A DNA stretch of 64,000 nt from assembly GCA_026225255.1 (NCBI GenBank), contig JAMFSJ010000063.1:1-64000 (forward strand), written 5' to 3'. Position numbers and translations under genes: made by a program. Position 1 is the first letter of the stretch, and each line of letters opens with the position of its first letter. Below the pieces are notes generated by a model. That model was not told the DNA's origin and searched no databases. It saw nothing but the letters and a program-made list of their open reading frames with translations. Positions 1-5,709 of this stretch are shown piece after piece. The stretch comes from Methylacidimicrobium fagopyrum (GTDB lineage Bacteria > Verrucomicrobiota > Verrucomicrobiia > Limisphaerales > UBA11358).

Positions 1-654
1 ACCCGCACCAGTCCCGAACCCCACCGAGCCGTCAGGATTGTAAACGATTCCACTGGTGTTAGGAATCAGTGAAGTGCCCATCGTGAAAGCAGAAGGCACG
101 GGCGCGACTTCAATCGGCCCAGTAATGTAATAAGCGACTTGACCCGGTTGCAATGTCACTTGCCTGACCAGAGCGCCATTAAAGTAAAATGACGCAGTAG
201 CAGGCACATCAAGATCATTCATTATCGTGAGCATATAATTTGTGTAAATAATCTGCGTTCCGCTCCACGAAATTACGAATGAACCAGGGCCGCCTAAAGC
301 ATGGTCAGGATTCGGCCCGACGAAAATTTCCTGCGAAGACCACGGCTGGAGTTGCCCCGTAATGGTAGAACCGTTTGTCGTGACACCGACCGCACCGCTA
401 GTGTAAGTCCCGTTGGCAGATAGTGTGCCATAATTTCCGTTGTCAGTAGCAGAAGCACCCGGCGCGAGCACGTGTTGAACCAAAGTGCCGCCAGTGCCGA
501 TACCAGCCCCAGCAGCGTGACTGATGATATAGCCTACAGTCTGGGTAGTCGAAGAGTCATTGACGACGTATACGCTATAAGGGGAGTCAGAAACAGCCTT
601 CGCGCAGACAATGGAGAGTAACGAAAGGAATACGACTAGAAGAATATCTTTCAT
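1..654 (-). CDS. Secreted adhesin-like protein, probable inovirus minor coat/receptor-binding protein (partial)
   Basis: The first 218 codons are visible and the frame stays open to the window edge. The protein starts with a signal peptide (MKDILLVVFLSLLS, cleavage probably after CAKA), followed by a Gly/Ser/Thr-rich region poor in charged residues that looks like beta-structure. The ATG overlaps the TGA of the upstream membrane-protein gene by four bases (ATGA), so the two are translationally coupled. Its place after the coat gene and a small membrane protein is where inoviruses encode the pIII-type tip protein that binds the host receptor. No specific family was recognised, so the role comes from position and the secreted low-complexity character. 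The C-terminal anchor expected of a pIII protein would lie outside the window. Confidence 0.6.
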   Translation of the reverse strand, partial: MKDILLVVFLSLLSIVCAKAVSDSPYSVYVVNDSSTTQTVGYIISHAAGAGIGTGGTLVQHVLAPGASATDNGNYGTLSANGTYTSGAVGVTTNGSTITGQLQPWSSQEIFVGPNPDHALGGPGSFVISWSGTQIIYTNYMLTIMNDLDVPATASFYFNGALVRQVTLQPGQVAYYITGPIEVAPVPSAFTMGTSLIPNTSGIVYNPDGSVGFGTGAG

Positions 655-1037
655 TTTTTGAAGCAATTCCAGACGTGCCAATACTCGTTTGTGTGGGGAA
701 CAGCGTAGTAAGAGGCAACGCCATTCGAATAGGACGTTTCTTCCGTGTATTTGACATAGGTGTTATTTGTCACCCAAAATTGGTTAAGAACCTTCCCGTT
801 AATGGACTGAGTAATGCGATGCGGAGAAAGTTGCGAATCGTGAATAGCAGCAAACCAAAAACCAATTACAAGATATCCAATTAAAACCATTACAGAAACC
901 AAGTAGACGCGGTCAGAAAAAGTTTTGACTACATATTCAGCGCCAGATCTACGGAAAATTAAAAACTTACACATGGAAATGAGAACGATAAGCAGGAGAA
1001 CGATAAAAGCGAAATGCTCGTAAGTTGGAAGGATCAT
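651..1037 (-). CDS. Small two-helix membrane protein of the prophage
   Basis: A protein of 128 residues with two strong hydrophobic segments, at about residues 8-30 and 44-66. They are separated by a basic loop (FRRSGAEYVVK) and followed by a roughly 60-residue polar tail rich in Asn, Tyr and Thr. It lies between the major coat gene and the secreted tip-protein candidate and overlaps the latter by four bases. In filamentous phages this slot usually holds a small hydrophobic minor virion or assembly protein (pVI-like), but no sequence family is recognised and the topology prediction is by eye. Confidence 0.6.
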   Translation of the reverse strand: MILPTYEHFAFIVLLLIVLISMCKFLIFRRSGAEYVVKTFSDRVYLVSVMVLIGYLVIGFWFAAIHDSQLSPHRITQSINGKVLNQFWVTNNTYVKYTEETSYSNGVASYYAVPHTNEYWHVWNCFKK

Positions 1038-1047
1038 AAATTTCAGG

Positions 1048-1088
1048 ATTCACGCGAACCGACATGGCCAGTATCGGCTCGCGTGAAT
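1048..1088 (-). terminator. Stem-loop directly after the coat gene
   Basis: The arms 1048-1062 and 1074-1088 pair over 15 positions with one G-U-type mismatch, around an 11-base loop. The element sits in the 58-bp gap between the coat gene and the next phage gene. There is no T-run after it on the minus strand, so it is more likely an attenuator, mRNA 3'-end stabiliser or processing structure than a full intrinsic terminator. Filamentous phages commonly place such an element after the highly expressed coat gene. Confidence 0.6.
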
Positions 1089-1095
1089 GTGAGAA

Positions 1096-1350
1096 TTAGG
1101 AAACCACGCGTTTGGCGATTTTCAGAATCAAGTAGAACCCAGCAATCGTGATAGTGATCGGGGCAATGGTGCCGAACGCCGTTTGTGCGTTGGTCGCGAT
1201 GACGGTCGCGTCAGTTTGAGCTTGGCAGAGCAACGAGCCAGCAGCACTGATGCCGATAACGAGGAACGTTTTCCCATTGTGACGAATCGTGTCGCCAACT
1301 TTGACCACGCCACGAGCGAGGCTTTGACCGAACTGTTTCAACTTGTTCAT
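1096..1350 (-). CDS. Inovirus major coat protein (pVIII-like)
   Basis: An 84-residue precursor with the plan of a filamentous-phage major coat protein. It has a basic N-terminus, a hydrophobic signal core at about residues 28-41 (FLVIGISAAGSLL), and a likely signal-peptidase site after CQA (residue 44). The mature part is about 40 residues: a short polar stretch with an acidic residue (QTDATVIATN), one membrane helix (about 61-77) and a basic C-terminus (KIAKRVVS) suited to contact DNA inside the particle. A good ribosome site (GAAAGG) lies five bases before the ATG. Recognition is by architecture, which is distinctive; sequence similarity was not tested. Confidence 0.82.
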   Translation of the reverse strand: MNKLKQFGQSLARGVVKVGDTIRHNGKTFLVIGISAAGSLLCQAQTDATVIATNAQTAFGTIAPITITIAGFYLILKIAKRVVS

Positions 1351-1434
1351 TTTAACCTTTCAATAACACCTTGGCGTAATTGCCGCGGATGAAAAATATT
1401 AGAAGATCGGCACAGAAATTGCAGTACACAGGTT
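1351..1434. promoter_or_regulatory. Divergent intergenic region between coat gene and DUF2726 cargo gene
   Basis: An 84-bp gap that must hold start signals for the coat gene (minus) and the DUF2726 gene (plus). An AT-rich stretch at about 1394-1402 contains TAATAT on the minus strand, a plausible -10 box for the coat gene. On the plus strand TTGGCG at 1371-1376 followed about 17 bases later by AAATAT could serve the cargo gene. Both are weak matches read by eye. Confidence 0.3.
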
Positions 1435-2157
1435 GTGCACCTCTTAGCACTCATAATATTAATAGCTATTGTACTATCCCTAGCTTTAGTGAATAAGCTT
1501 AATACCCAAGGTTACGGGTATTATAATGCCATAAAATACAGGGAAAAAAGCTCATTACTAACACCAACAGAACTAGAGTTTTTCAACACGCTCCAGCAAG
1601 TAGTGAGCAGTAATGAGACAATTTTTTCAAAAGTGAGACAGGCTGATATTATAGAAACGACTCACGATAAATCACATCCTCATTTCTGGATTTTCTTTAA
1701 AAAAATTTCTCAAAGGCACGTAGACTTTGTTCTTTGTGATAAAAAAACTAGCAGACCGCTGGTAGTAATTGAAATTAACGATAAAACACATAAGAGACAG
1801 GATAGGAAAAAAAGAGATCAGGAACTAAGAGAAGCGTTAAAAGAAACGTCAATTCGCCTAATTGAAATTCCAGCAGCCAGAAGCTATTCAACGCAAGAAG
1901 TAAAAAAACTCATTTACGCAAACGTGCATTATTACGATGAACAATTAAAGAACCTAAACCAACAAATAAGAAACCGTGCCGTGAATCTTTTGCCACTTTC
2001 CCCTCGGCAATCAAACGATAAATATAACCACGTTGACAAGGATACAGAAAAGCAGCAAACGAAACAGGAATATATGGCTCACGCCACTCCAAAAAAACCT
2101 TTTGCATCTCATCTAACTTTTGAAAATCCCGATTCACGTTATATGCCTAAGAGTTAA
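1435..2157 (+). CDS. DUF2726-type protein with N-terminal membrane anchor (phage cargo)
   Basis: A 240-residue protein starting at GTG. Residues 1-20 form a membrane helix. Residues about 40-160 match the DUF2726 pattern: LTPTELEFF at the start, then HVDFVLCD, PLVVIEIND and HKRQDRKKRDQ. The D97 and E113 positions resemble the core of PD-(D/E)XK nuclease-fold proteins, to which DUF2726 has been linked, but activity is not shown. It is the only gene of this region on the plus strand, is clearly AT-richer than its neighbours, and separates the helix-turn-helix candidate from the coat gene. This looks like an acquired accessory gene. The last 75 or so residues are polar and low in structure and are read antisense to the 1910-2137 gene, so the functional part may end near residue 165. 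Confidence 0.68.
   Translation: MHLLALIILIAIVLSLALVNKLNTQGYGYYNAIKYREKSSLLTPTELEFFNTLQQVVSSNETIFSKVRQADIIETTHDKSHPHFWIFFKKISQRHVDFVLCDKKTSRPLVVIEINDKTHKRQDRKKRDQELREALKETSIRLIEIPAARSYSTQEVKKLIYANVHYYDEQLKNLNQQIRNRAVNLLPLSPRQSNDKYNHVDKDTEKQQTKQEYMAHATPKKPFASHLTFENPDSRYMPKS
1910..2137 (-). CDS. Small helix-turn-helix candidate (excisionase/regulator-like)
   Basis: A 75-residue reading frame with the pattern of a MerR/excisionase-type helix-turn-helix: YIPVSFAAFLYPCQRGYIYR followed by LIAEGKV, which resembles the usual sequence of two helices plus wing in Xis-like proteins. The start is GTG at 2137, or ATG at 2107. It runs in the same direction as the other phage genes and is antisense to the C-terminal tail of the DUF2726 gene for its whole length. 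Inoviruses often encode a small regulator at this point. Because it overlaps another open frame on the opposite strand it could be chance, but the motif quality argues for a real gene. Confidence 0.5.
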   Translation of the reverse strand: MNRDFQKLDEMQKVFLEWREPYIPVSFAAFLYPCQRGYIYRLIAEGKVAKDSRHGFLFVGLGSLIVHRNNARLRK

Positions 2158-2159
2158 GC

Positions 2160-2360
2160 CCTGTTAGTTACGCGCCACAGAGCCGGTTAATATTAGCCGC
2201 ACGTCATATTGCAGATCAGCGCGACAAAGCGTAAAACCGCCAATTCCGTTATACGGACTGGAAAATAATATCCAACTACACCCGACCGTTAAACGGGACG
2301 TGCTATGGCACAAAGCTCCCGTTTAACTCCTTCTAGCTCGCAGCGAACTGGCAGCAGCCG
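2160..2360. other. Phage non-coding region
   Basis: About 200 bp with no convincing gene on either strand, between the helix-turn-helix candidate and a 54-residue gene. It contains the strong hairpin annotated separately at 2289-2326. In small single-stranded phages such a gap normally holds the replication origin and packaging signal. Confidence 0.5.
2289..2326. other. Nested hairpin, candidate phage replication origin or packaging signal
   Basis: Perfect 10-bp arms, TTAAACGGGA (2289-2298) and TCCCGTTTAA (2317-2326), enclose a second small hairpin (GTGC-CATA-GCAC type, about 2300-2312). There is no T-run, which makes an intrinsic terminator unlikely. The nested shape and non-coding setting suit a rolling-circle origin or packaging hairpin. 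This is an inference from structure and position; no known nick site was matched. Confidence 0.5.
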
Positions 2361-2525
2361 TCATTCAGAAATGAGAATTTGAGAATTTGGTTTCAAAACA
2401 AACCTGACAACTTGTGAACTTGTCTGCCCACGCCATTGAATTGCAAATTGCGCTTCGCCATCAGACGTGACACGAAAAGCAATAGTCCTAACAGCGTTCC
2501 AATTCGTCCAATGGCGCTGCGTCAA
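2361..2525 (-). CDS. Small phage protein, 54 residues, unknown
   Basis: The frame opens after an in-frame TAG at 2535-2537 and begins at TTG, with AGGA seven bases before it as ribosome site; no ATG is available. The product starts LTQRHWTNWNAVRTIAFRV and ends in LISE. It has no membrane helix or cysteine and has alternating hydrophobic residues typical of a small beta-sheet protein. That would suit a single-stranded DNA-binding protein, which inoviruses encode near this place, but this is only a guess from size and position. It lies 19 bases downstream of the 72-residue gene. Confidence 0.5.
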   Translation of the reverse strand: MTQRHWTNWNAVRTIAFRVTSDGEAQFAIQWRGQTSSQVVRFVLKPNSQILISE

Positions 2526-2544
2526 TTCGCCGTCCTATAAAATT

Positions 2545-2763
2545 TTAATTCTCATATTTACTCCTCGGAAATTGAATCTCGGAAGGGGCAGGGGAATCCG
2601 GACGAAATTCCGCGATTGCTTCATTGACTGAATCCCGAGCGGCAGCGGCTTTTGAATAAACCGACAAAGCCCGTATATCATTTGCCCGCTGACAGATCAC
2701 CCCGAGATCAGCTTGCGCACGGTATAAGCCCGCCAATATTTCACTGCGTTCGTTAATGCTCAT
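2545..2763 (-). CDS. Small helical phage protein, 72 residues, unknown
   Basis: The start is taken at ATG 2763 (MSINERSEILAGLYRA). A GTG seven codons further upstream is possible but has no better ribosome site. Residues about 3-50 look like one or two amphipathic helices rich in Ala, Arg, Asp and Glu; the C-terminus is proline-rich and basic (PSEIQFPRSKYEN). No family is recognised. It belongs to the same minus-strand series as its neighbours. Confidence 0.5.
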   Translation of the reverse strand: MSINERSEILAGLYRAQADLGVICQRANDIRALSVYSKAAAARDSVNEAIAEFRPDSPAPSEIQFPRSKYEN

Positions 2764-2820
2764 AAGTAAATAAATTTTGGACACACCTCATCTACAAGGC
2801 ACCTTTTCCGCTGTCCGTCT

Positions 2821-2841
2821 GCGGGGCGCTACGCGCCCCGC
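2821..2841. repeat. Perfect GC-rich palindrome between small phage genes
   Basis: The arms GCGGGGCGC and GCGCCCCGC are separated by three bases (TAC). It stands in the 111-bp gap between the 43-residue and 72-residue genes. No T-run follows on either strand. On the minus strand it could end the first transcript unit or be another structural signal of the single-stranded genome. Confidence 0.6.
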
Positions 2842-2874
2842 GACCGGCCTAGCGGACAAGGAATCCGTCAATTT

Positions 2875-3006
2875 TCACACACGCCACAGTTGGTTTGGCG
2901 TTTTAGCTGTTATCGTAACGTTGTGACCACGGGCGAATTTAATCGCTCTGGTGGTTGGTTGCCCCCGTGCTGGCCGTTTCCGGCTTTTTGGTAGAGTGGC
3001 AGGCAT
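2875..3006 (-). CDS. Small basic phage peptide, 43 residues, unknown
   Basis: A strongly basic product (begins MPATLPKSRKRPARGQPTTR) without cysteine or membrane helix. The ATG has a clear ribosome site (AAAGAGG, five bases upstream), which is the main reason for calling such a short gene. The basic, Pro-rich N-terminus would suit nucleic acid binding. It follows the 54-residue gene ending at 3037, in the same reading frame after its stop. Confidence 0.5.
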   Translation of the reverse strand: MPATLPKSRKRPARGQPTTRAIKFARGHNVTITAKTPNQLWRV

Positions 3007-3036
3007 AGCAGCCTCTTTAACGCGTGATGCGACCTG

Positions 3037-3201
3037 TTAGAAACACAGCGGCAGTCTCAGCGCAACCTTGCTAGGAACGGCCTTAGTAAACGAATTCGCG
3101 CCATTAATTGAAGACTCGCGCCAGCTATGCAAACGGCCAGACTCGCCAGCCAAACGCGGCACCGTTAGTTTGAATTGTCGTTGTTGCTCAGTAGTGTTCA
3201 T
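3037..3201 (-). CDS. Small phage protein, 54 residues, unknown
   Basis: Starts at ATG six bases after the stop of the 110-residue gene, so the two are probably co-transcribed and coupled. The product (MNTTEQQRQFKLTVPRLAGE at the start, LRLPLCF at the end) has one terminal cysteine and no recognisable motif. Support is the tight packing and the same strand as the rest of the unit. Confidence 0.42.
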   Translation of the reverse strand: MNTTEQQRQFKLTVPRLAGESGRLHSWRESSINGANSFTKAVPSKVALRLPLCF

Positions 3202-3207
3202 CGAATT

Positions 3208-3540
3208 TCAGGCAGCAAGATTCGGGTCATAAATCTGACCGACTTTCCAGCCAGTGGGGTTTGGAACGAAGTAACCGCAGCGGTCTAACGTGATTTGCGA
3301 CAGCGTGGAATCCTTAATAAATCCAACGCCGCCGTTTTCGCACGCCTCGATGTTTTCTAATAGTGTCCAAAGCGGCATCCAAACTTGTCCGAGATTCTGC
3401 ATGCCACAAAACTTCATGCGAACAGCTTTTTGGGCGATCTTCAGGACGCGGTGAGCGCGAGCGTCGAGACGGTCAGAAAATTCACGGGCAATGCGCCGTT
3501 GACGCTGTGATTTGCTGTGAGTTGTAGTTGTCGCTTGCAC
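3208..3540 (-). CDS. First gene of prophage unit A, 110 residues, unknown
   Basis: Starts at GTG (GTGCAAGCGACAAC), about 65 bp inside the attachment half-site. Unit B also begins with a GTGCAA gene at the same relative place, which supports this start. The basic N-terminal half (SKSQRQRRIAREFSDRLDAR) looks helical. The C-terminal half contains two cysteines and a Gly/Pro-rich segment. No known family is recognised; by position it would be an early gene (replication or regulation), but it is much shorter than usual inovirus replication initiators. Confidence 0.55.
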   Translation of the reverse strand: MQATTTTHSKSQRQRRIAREFSDRLDARAHRVLKIAQKAVRMKFCGMQNLGQVWMPLWTLLENIEACENGGVGFIKDSTLSQITLDRCGYFVPNPTGWKVGQIYDPNLAA

Positions 3541-3603
3541 ACCCGCGTTATATCACGGGTTTTTGAAAATGACGGTTTTACGGGGGTATTGTGAGAATAA
3601 ATA

Positions 3604-3631
3604 TAGTCACACAATGTATGCAAGGTTCAGC
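3604..3631 (+). other. Attachment half-site (XerC arm and core without XerD arm)
   Basis: TAGTCACACAA + TGTATG matches the left arm and central region of the dif-like site at 5632-5659 (12 identical bases, ACACAATGTATG, plus AGT further left). Its right 11 bases (CAAGGTTCAGC) do not match. Sites with a XerC arm but no good XerD arm are known at the junctions of CTX-type filamentous prophages that use host XerC/XerD. This is read as the junction between units A and B. Confidence 0.6.
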
Positions 3632-3854
3632 CTGTAAAGGCGGGGAAAACTGTCAGAAAAAAAAGTATTTGACAGGGGCTAAAACGGGGCACTTTTAGGG
3701 AGGCGTTGCCACGGCCTGATGGCGAATTTTCAGGCTCTGCCTTTATTACAAACCGCTTTGCGGAAATCCAAGTGCTTTGAAAATTAGCGCTACTGCACGT
3801 AAGGCTGTCATTGAATTGGCTACGGCGATCTTGTCAAATGCCACAGTCTTTATG
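3632..3854. other. Non-coding end of prophage unit B
   Basis: No convincing gene. It contains TTGACA at about 3670, which could be a -35 box on the plus strand, and a short inverted repeat CTAAAA...TTTTAG close by. Nothing else stands out. Confidence 0.4.
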
Positions 3855-4061
3855 TCACCAATGATGAAGAAAGCCCGGCGAACCTCGACCTTCCTTTAGC
3901 TTTTCATAATTACAATCTGGACACTTAAGAATGTGTCTGTAAGACACCACAGTCAGAACCACCGAATCGAATGCAGCAGAACGGCGAACCTCAGCAGTGA
4001 AGTCTAGGCTGAGAGGCACCGAAGGTGAGTTGCACTTAGGACAATTCTTCGCTGTAGTCAT
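3855..4061 (-). CDS. Small zinc-ribbon-like protein, 68 residues
   Basis: Four cysteines in two CxxC knuckles (C7-P-K-C10 and C47-P-D-C50) about 36 residues apart form a typical zinc-ribbon frame with beta-strand-like residues between them. The ATG has AGGA about eight bases upstream. It is the last gene of unit B, after the Zot remnant and before the attachment half-site. The partner is unknown; small zinc ribbons of phages often bind nucleic acid or a host protein. Confidence 0.6.
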   Translation of the reverse strand: MTTAKNCPKCNSPSVPLSLDFTAEVRRSAAFDSVVLTVVSYRHILKCPDCNYEKLKEGRGSPGFLHHW

Positions 4062-4155
4062 ATAATCATCCTGAGCCTATTTAGCATAGTCTCATGAAAG
4101 CACACCTGCGAATTTCTATCAAGGATTATCACCGAAATAAACGAATTAACTCGTC

Positions 4156-5262
4156 CTAGTTAGGCTGAACTTGCGAAGGGGAACGAGACATGTTCGCAAA
4201 TCCGTTAATCCTTGGAACTGACGAATAACCGGACAATTGCGAACCTATTGAGGGGAGAATTTCAGCATCGTTTACCGGCCGAGAGTCAGCGACTTGGCTT
4301 TGCGAAACATATGATTCCGGCTGATATTGCGCAACATTTTGAATATCGCCGTGCGGCCGGAAATTATTTTTTCCGTCCGAAGGAGCAGGGAGCGAGTCAT
4401 GGCCAAGGATAATGCGATACCGCTTGCCGAAAACGACCACCCAATGCTTTTCTACTCTTTGAATTTCGCCGGTGTCAGAATAAGCCATCGTCCCATCACT
4501 CAAATAAACAGTGACGTCATTTCTGAAAATACAATAGCCAGTGCAGACAACATCATTAGTTTGCTCCGGTGAACCGCCCAAAAATTTCGGCTGTTTTTTT
4601 GGTGCATCATCCTCGCCGTAATTTTCCAAGACGTGGGAATTTTCGTGATTAAAACTAACAGGCAAAGGCTTAGTTTCAACAGGAGTTGGAGCGACAGAAT
4701 GCGGTGTAGGCTTTGCGGCACCCGAGACAGTTTTGCCGACCAACCAGCCCGCACCGATGATGCCCCGATAGAGCAGAAACCCGATTACAGCGATTAAGAC
4801 GATCAAACCCCACCACGGAAGCCCTTTGCGCCTAGAACCAACGTCAGCAGCCATACGGCCAGTTAAGCCAACGCCAGCAGACGTATCATAAGTTTGCGCC
4901 AAACCCTTTTTGTCGAGTTTGAAAATTTTCCGTGACATCGGTTTCAACTGTGAGCCACTGGGGGCTTGGTCATAAATAGCGACGCTGAAAATGTCTGGTT
5001 GCCGGAAGAATCCCATTGAAAGTTTTGAGTGATTAGTGACAACCCAAAAATCTTGTGCAACGCGTTGGATTGCGGGATCAATTTGCTTTGTGTGCTGCGT
5101 GACGATCAGGACGTCGTCGCCGAAATGGCGATGTTGCGCCGCATAAAATAACGTAGCTTCCCCTGTTTTCTGCCAGTTACGCGCAGAATAAAATTTCCAA
5201 GCTTCGTCCACGACGTATAAGACGCCACCGCTTTGTGCAGCAAGATCAGTATTGAACCCCAT
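4156..5262 (-). pseudogene. zot: Zot/pI-type phage assembly ATPase, N-terminal Walker A half missing
   Basis: Zot/pI proteins are inner-membrane ATPases that extrude filamentous phage. The visible frame (368 residues from the first ATG) begins just before the Walker B strand (GGVLYVVDEAWKFY, residues 12-25), continues with the typical sensor strand VLIVTQHTKQID (51-62), has one membrane helix at about 150-168, and ends in a roughly 190-residue Pro/Gln-rich periplasmic part with one Cys pair (CTGYC). The upstream 85-90 residues with the P-loop are absent: the frame is closed by TAA at 5350-5352, and the DNA further upstream encodes an unrelated peptide in another frame. A deletion that joined an early gene to the middle of zot explains this. 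It is unlikely to work as an ATPase. Confidence 0.72.
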
Positions 5263-5426
5263 TTGCGGATTTGGTTTTCGGGCAATAGCTCCAGTTGGCG
5301 ACTTTCGTTTATACGCTTGATCTGCGTTTTCGTAAGCCCGTATGGAGTTTTACCGAAACCAGCCTTTGCCCGAAGCTTGCCATTAGCCAAGCGGACAAAA
5401 CCGTTTGGAATTTCAGTGGAGATCAT
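5106..5426 (-). pseudogene. Fragment of an early phage gene run into the zot remnant
   Basis: The frame starts at ATG with a four-base ATGA overlap with the preceding 53-residue gene, a good sign of a real start. About 55 residues (MISTEIPNGFVRLANGKLRA, then GKTPYGLTKTQIKRINES) look like genuine protein. From about residue 56 on (after 5262) the frame is a shadow of the Zot coding sequence one frame away. It is therefore best seen as the 5' part of a gene cut by the deletion that removed the start of zot. No family is recognised. Confidence 0.45.
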
Positions 5427-5584
5427 CGAAGTGCCCCCTTAACAATTTTCGGGCCACCGCGAATGAGATAAAGCTGGCGTTTAAAATGACGGCGACAAAT
5501 GCCGTGCGAGACATTTGCCGCCGTGGAATCAGTGCGCGGGTTGCTCGGATGGCACCAAGCACACACTGAAATTGTTGTTTGCAC
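5423..5584 (-). CDS. Small CxxC protein, first gene of prophage unit B
   Basis: A frame of 53 residues from GTG 5584 (GTGCAAACAACAATTTC). It contains CAWCHPSNPRT and HGICRRHFKRQ, a CxxC/HxxC arrangement typical of a very small zinc knuckle, and a basic C-terminus. Its stop overlaps the ATG of the next frame. The opening GTGCAA about 60 bp inside the attachment site mirrors the first gene of unit A. Function is unknown. Confidence 0.5.
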   Translation of the reverse strand: MQTTISVCAWCHPSNPRTDSTAANVSHGICRRHFKRQLYLIRGGPKIVKGALR

Positions 5585-5631
5585 GTTTCGCACGTGCACG
5601 AATATAGGGGACGTTTTTCAAATACTAATTA

Positions 5632-5659
5632 AAGTTACACAATGTATGTTATATTTAAT
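5632..5659 (+). other. dif-like XerC/XerD recombination site at the prophage border
   Basis: 28 bp in three parts: left arm AAGTTACACAA, core TGTATG, right arm TTATATTTAAT. Compared with the E. coli dif site from memory, the right (XerD) arm matches at 9 of 11 positions, the core at 5 of 6, and the left (XerC) arm at only 4 of 11, as expected since XerC arms vary. It separates phage genes from the host glgA gene. It would be the chromosome dimer-resolution site, placing this window at the replication terminus. Confidence 0.68.
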
Positions 5660-5709
5660 CAAAGCCTGAGGCGAAACGTCGTTTTATTGTCCTGCTCGGT
5701 TGATCCAAG

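Larger units (their letters stand above)
1..3614 (-). mobile_element. Inovirus-like prophage, unit A (left end outside window)
   Basis: A filamentous-phage-like module. Read on the minus strand it runs from the attachment half-site at 3604-3631 through a series of small genes, a helix-turn-helix candidate, a typical major coat protein, a small two-helix membrane protein and a secreted adhesin-like protein cut by the window edge. This order (small early genes, coat, minor virion proteins) is what inoviruses use, with the Zot-type assembly ATPase expected next, beyond position 1. Genes are short, closely packed and several use GTG or TTG starts. No integrase or transposase is seen. A recognisable replication initiator is also missing from the visible part. 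The family assignment rests mainly on the coat protein and on the Zot remnant in the neighbouring unit. Confidence 0.72.
3615..5648 (-). mobile_element. Deleted inovirus-like prophage, unit B
   Basis: A unit of about 2 kb bounded by the half-site at 3604-3631 and the complete dif-like site at 5632-5659. It keeps, in minus-strand order, a short zinc-ribbon-like gene that opens like the first gene of unit A (GTGCAA), a gene fragment, the C-terminal two thirds of a Zot-type ATPase, and a second zinc-ribbon-like gene. Coat, tip and replication genes are missing, so it is a deletion remnant or a satellite that would need a helper. Confidence 0.62.

Noticed and set aside
3441..3623. 60-codon minus-strand frame over the attachment half-site
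   Set aside because: It overlaps the better supported 110-residue gene in another frame and crosses the attachment core; no product features.
5106..5349. Programmed frameshift joining the upstream fragment to Zot
   Set aside because: Both frames are open here, but there is no clear slippery heptamer, and the joined product would still lack the Walker A P-loop. A deletion explains the data better.
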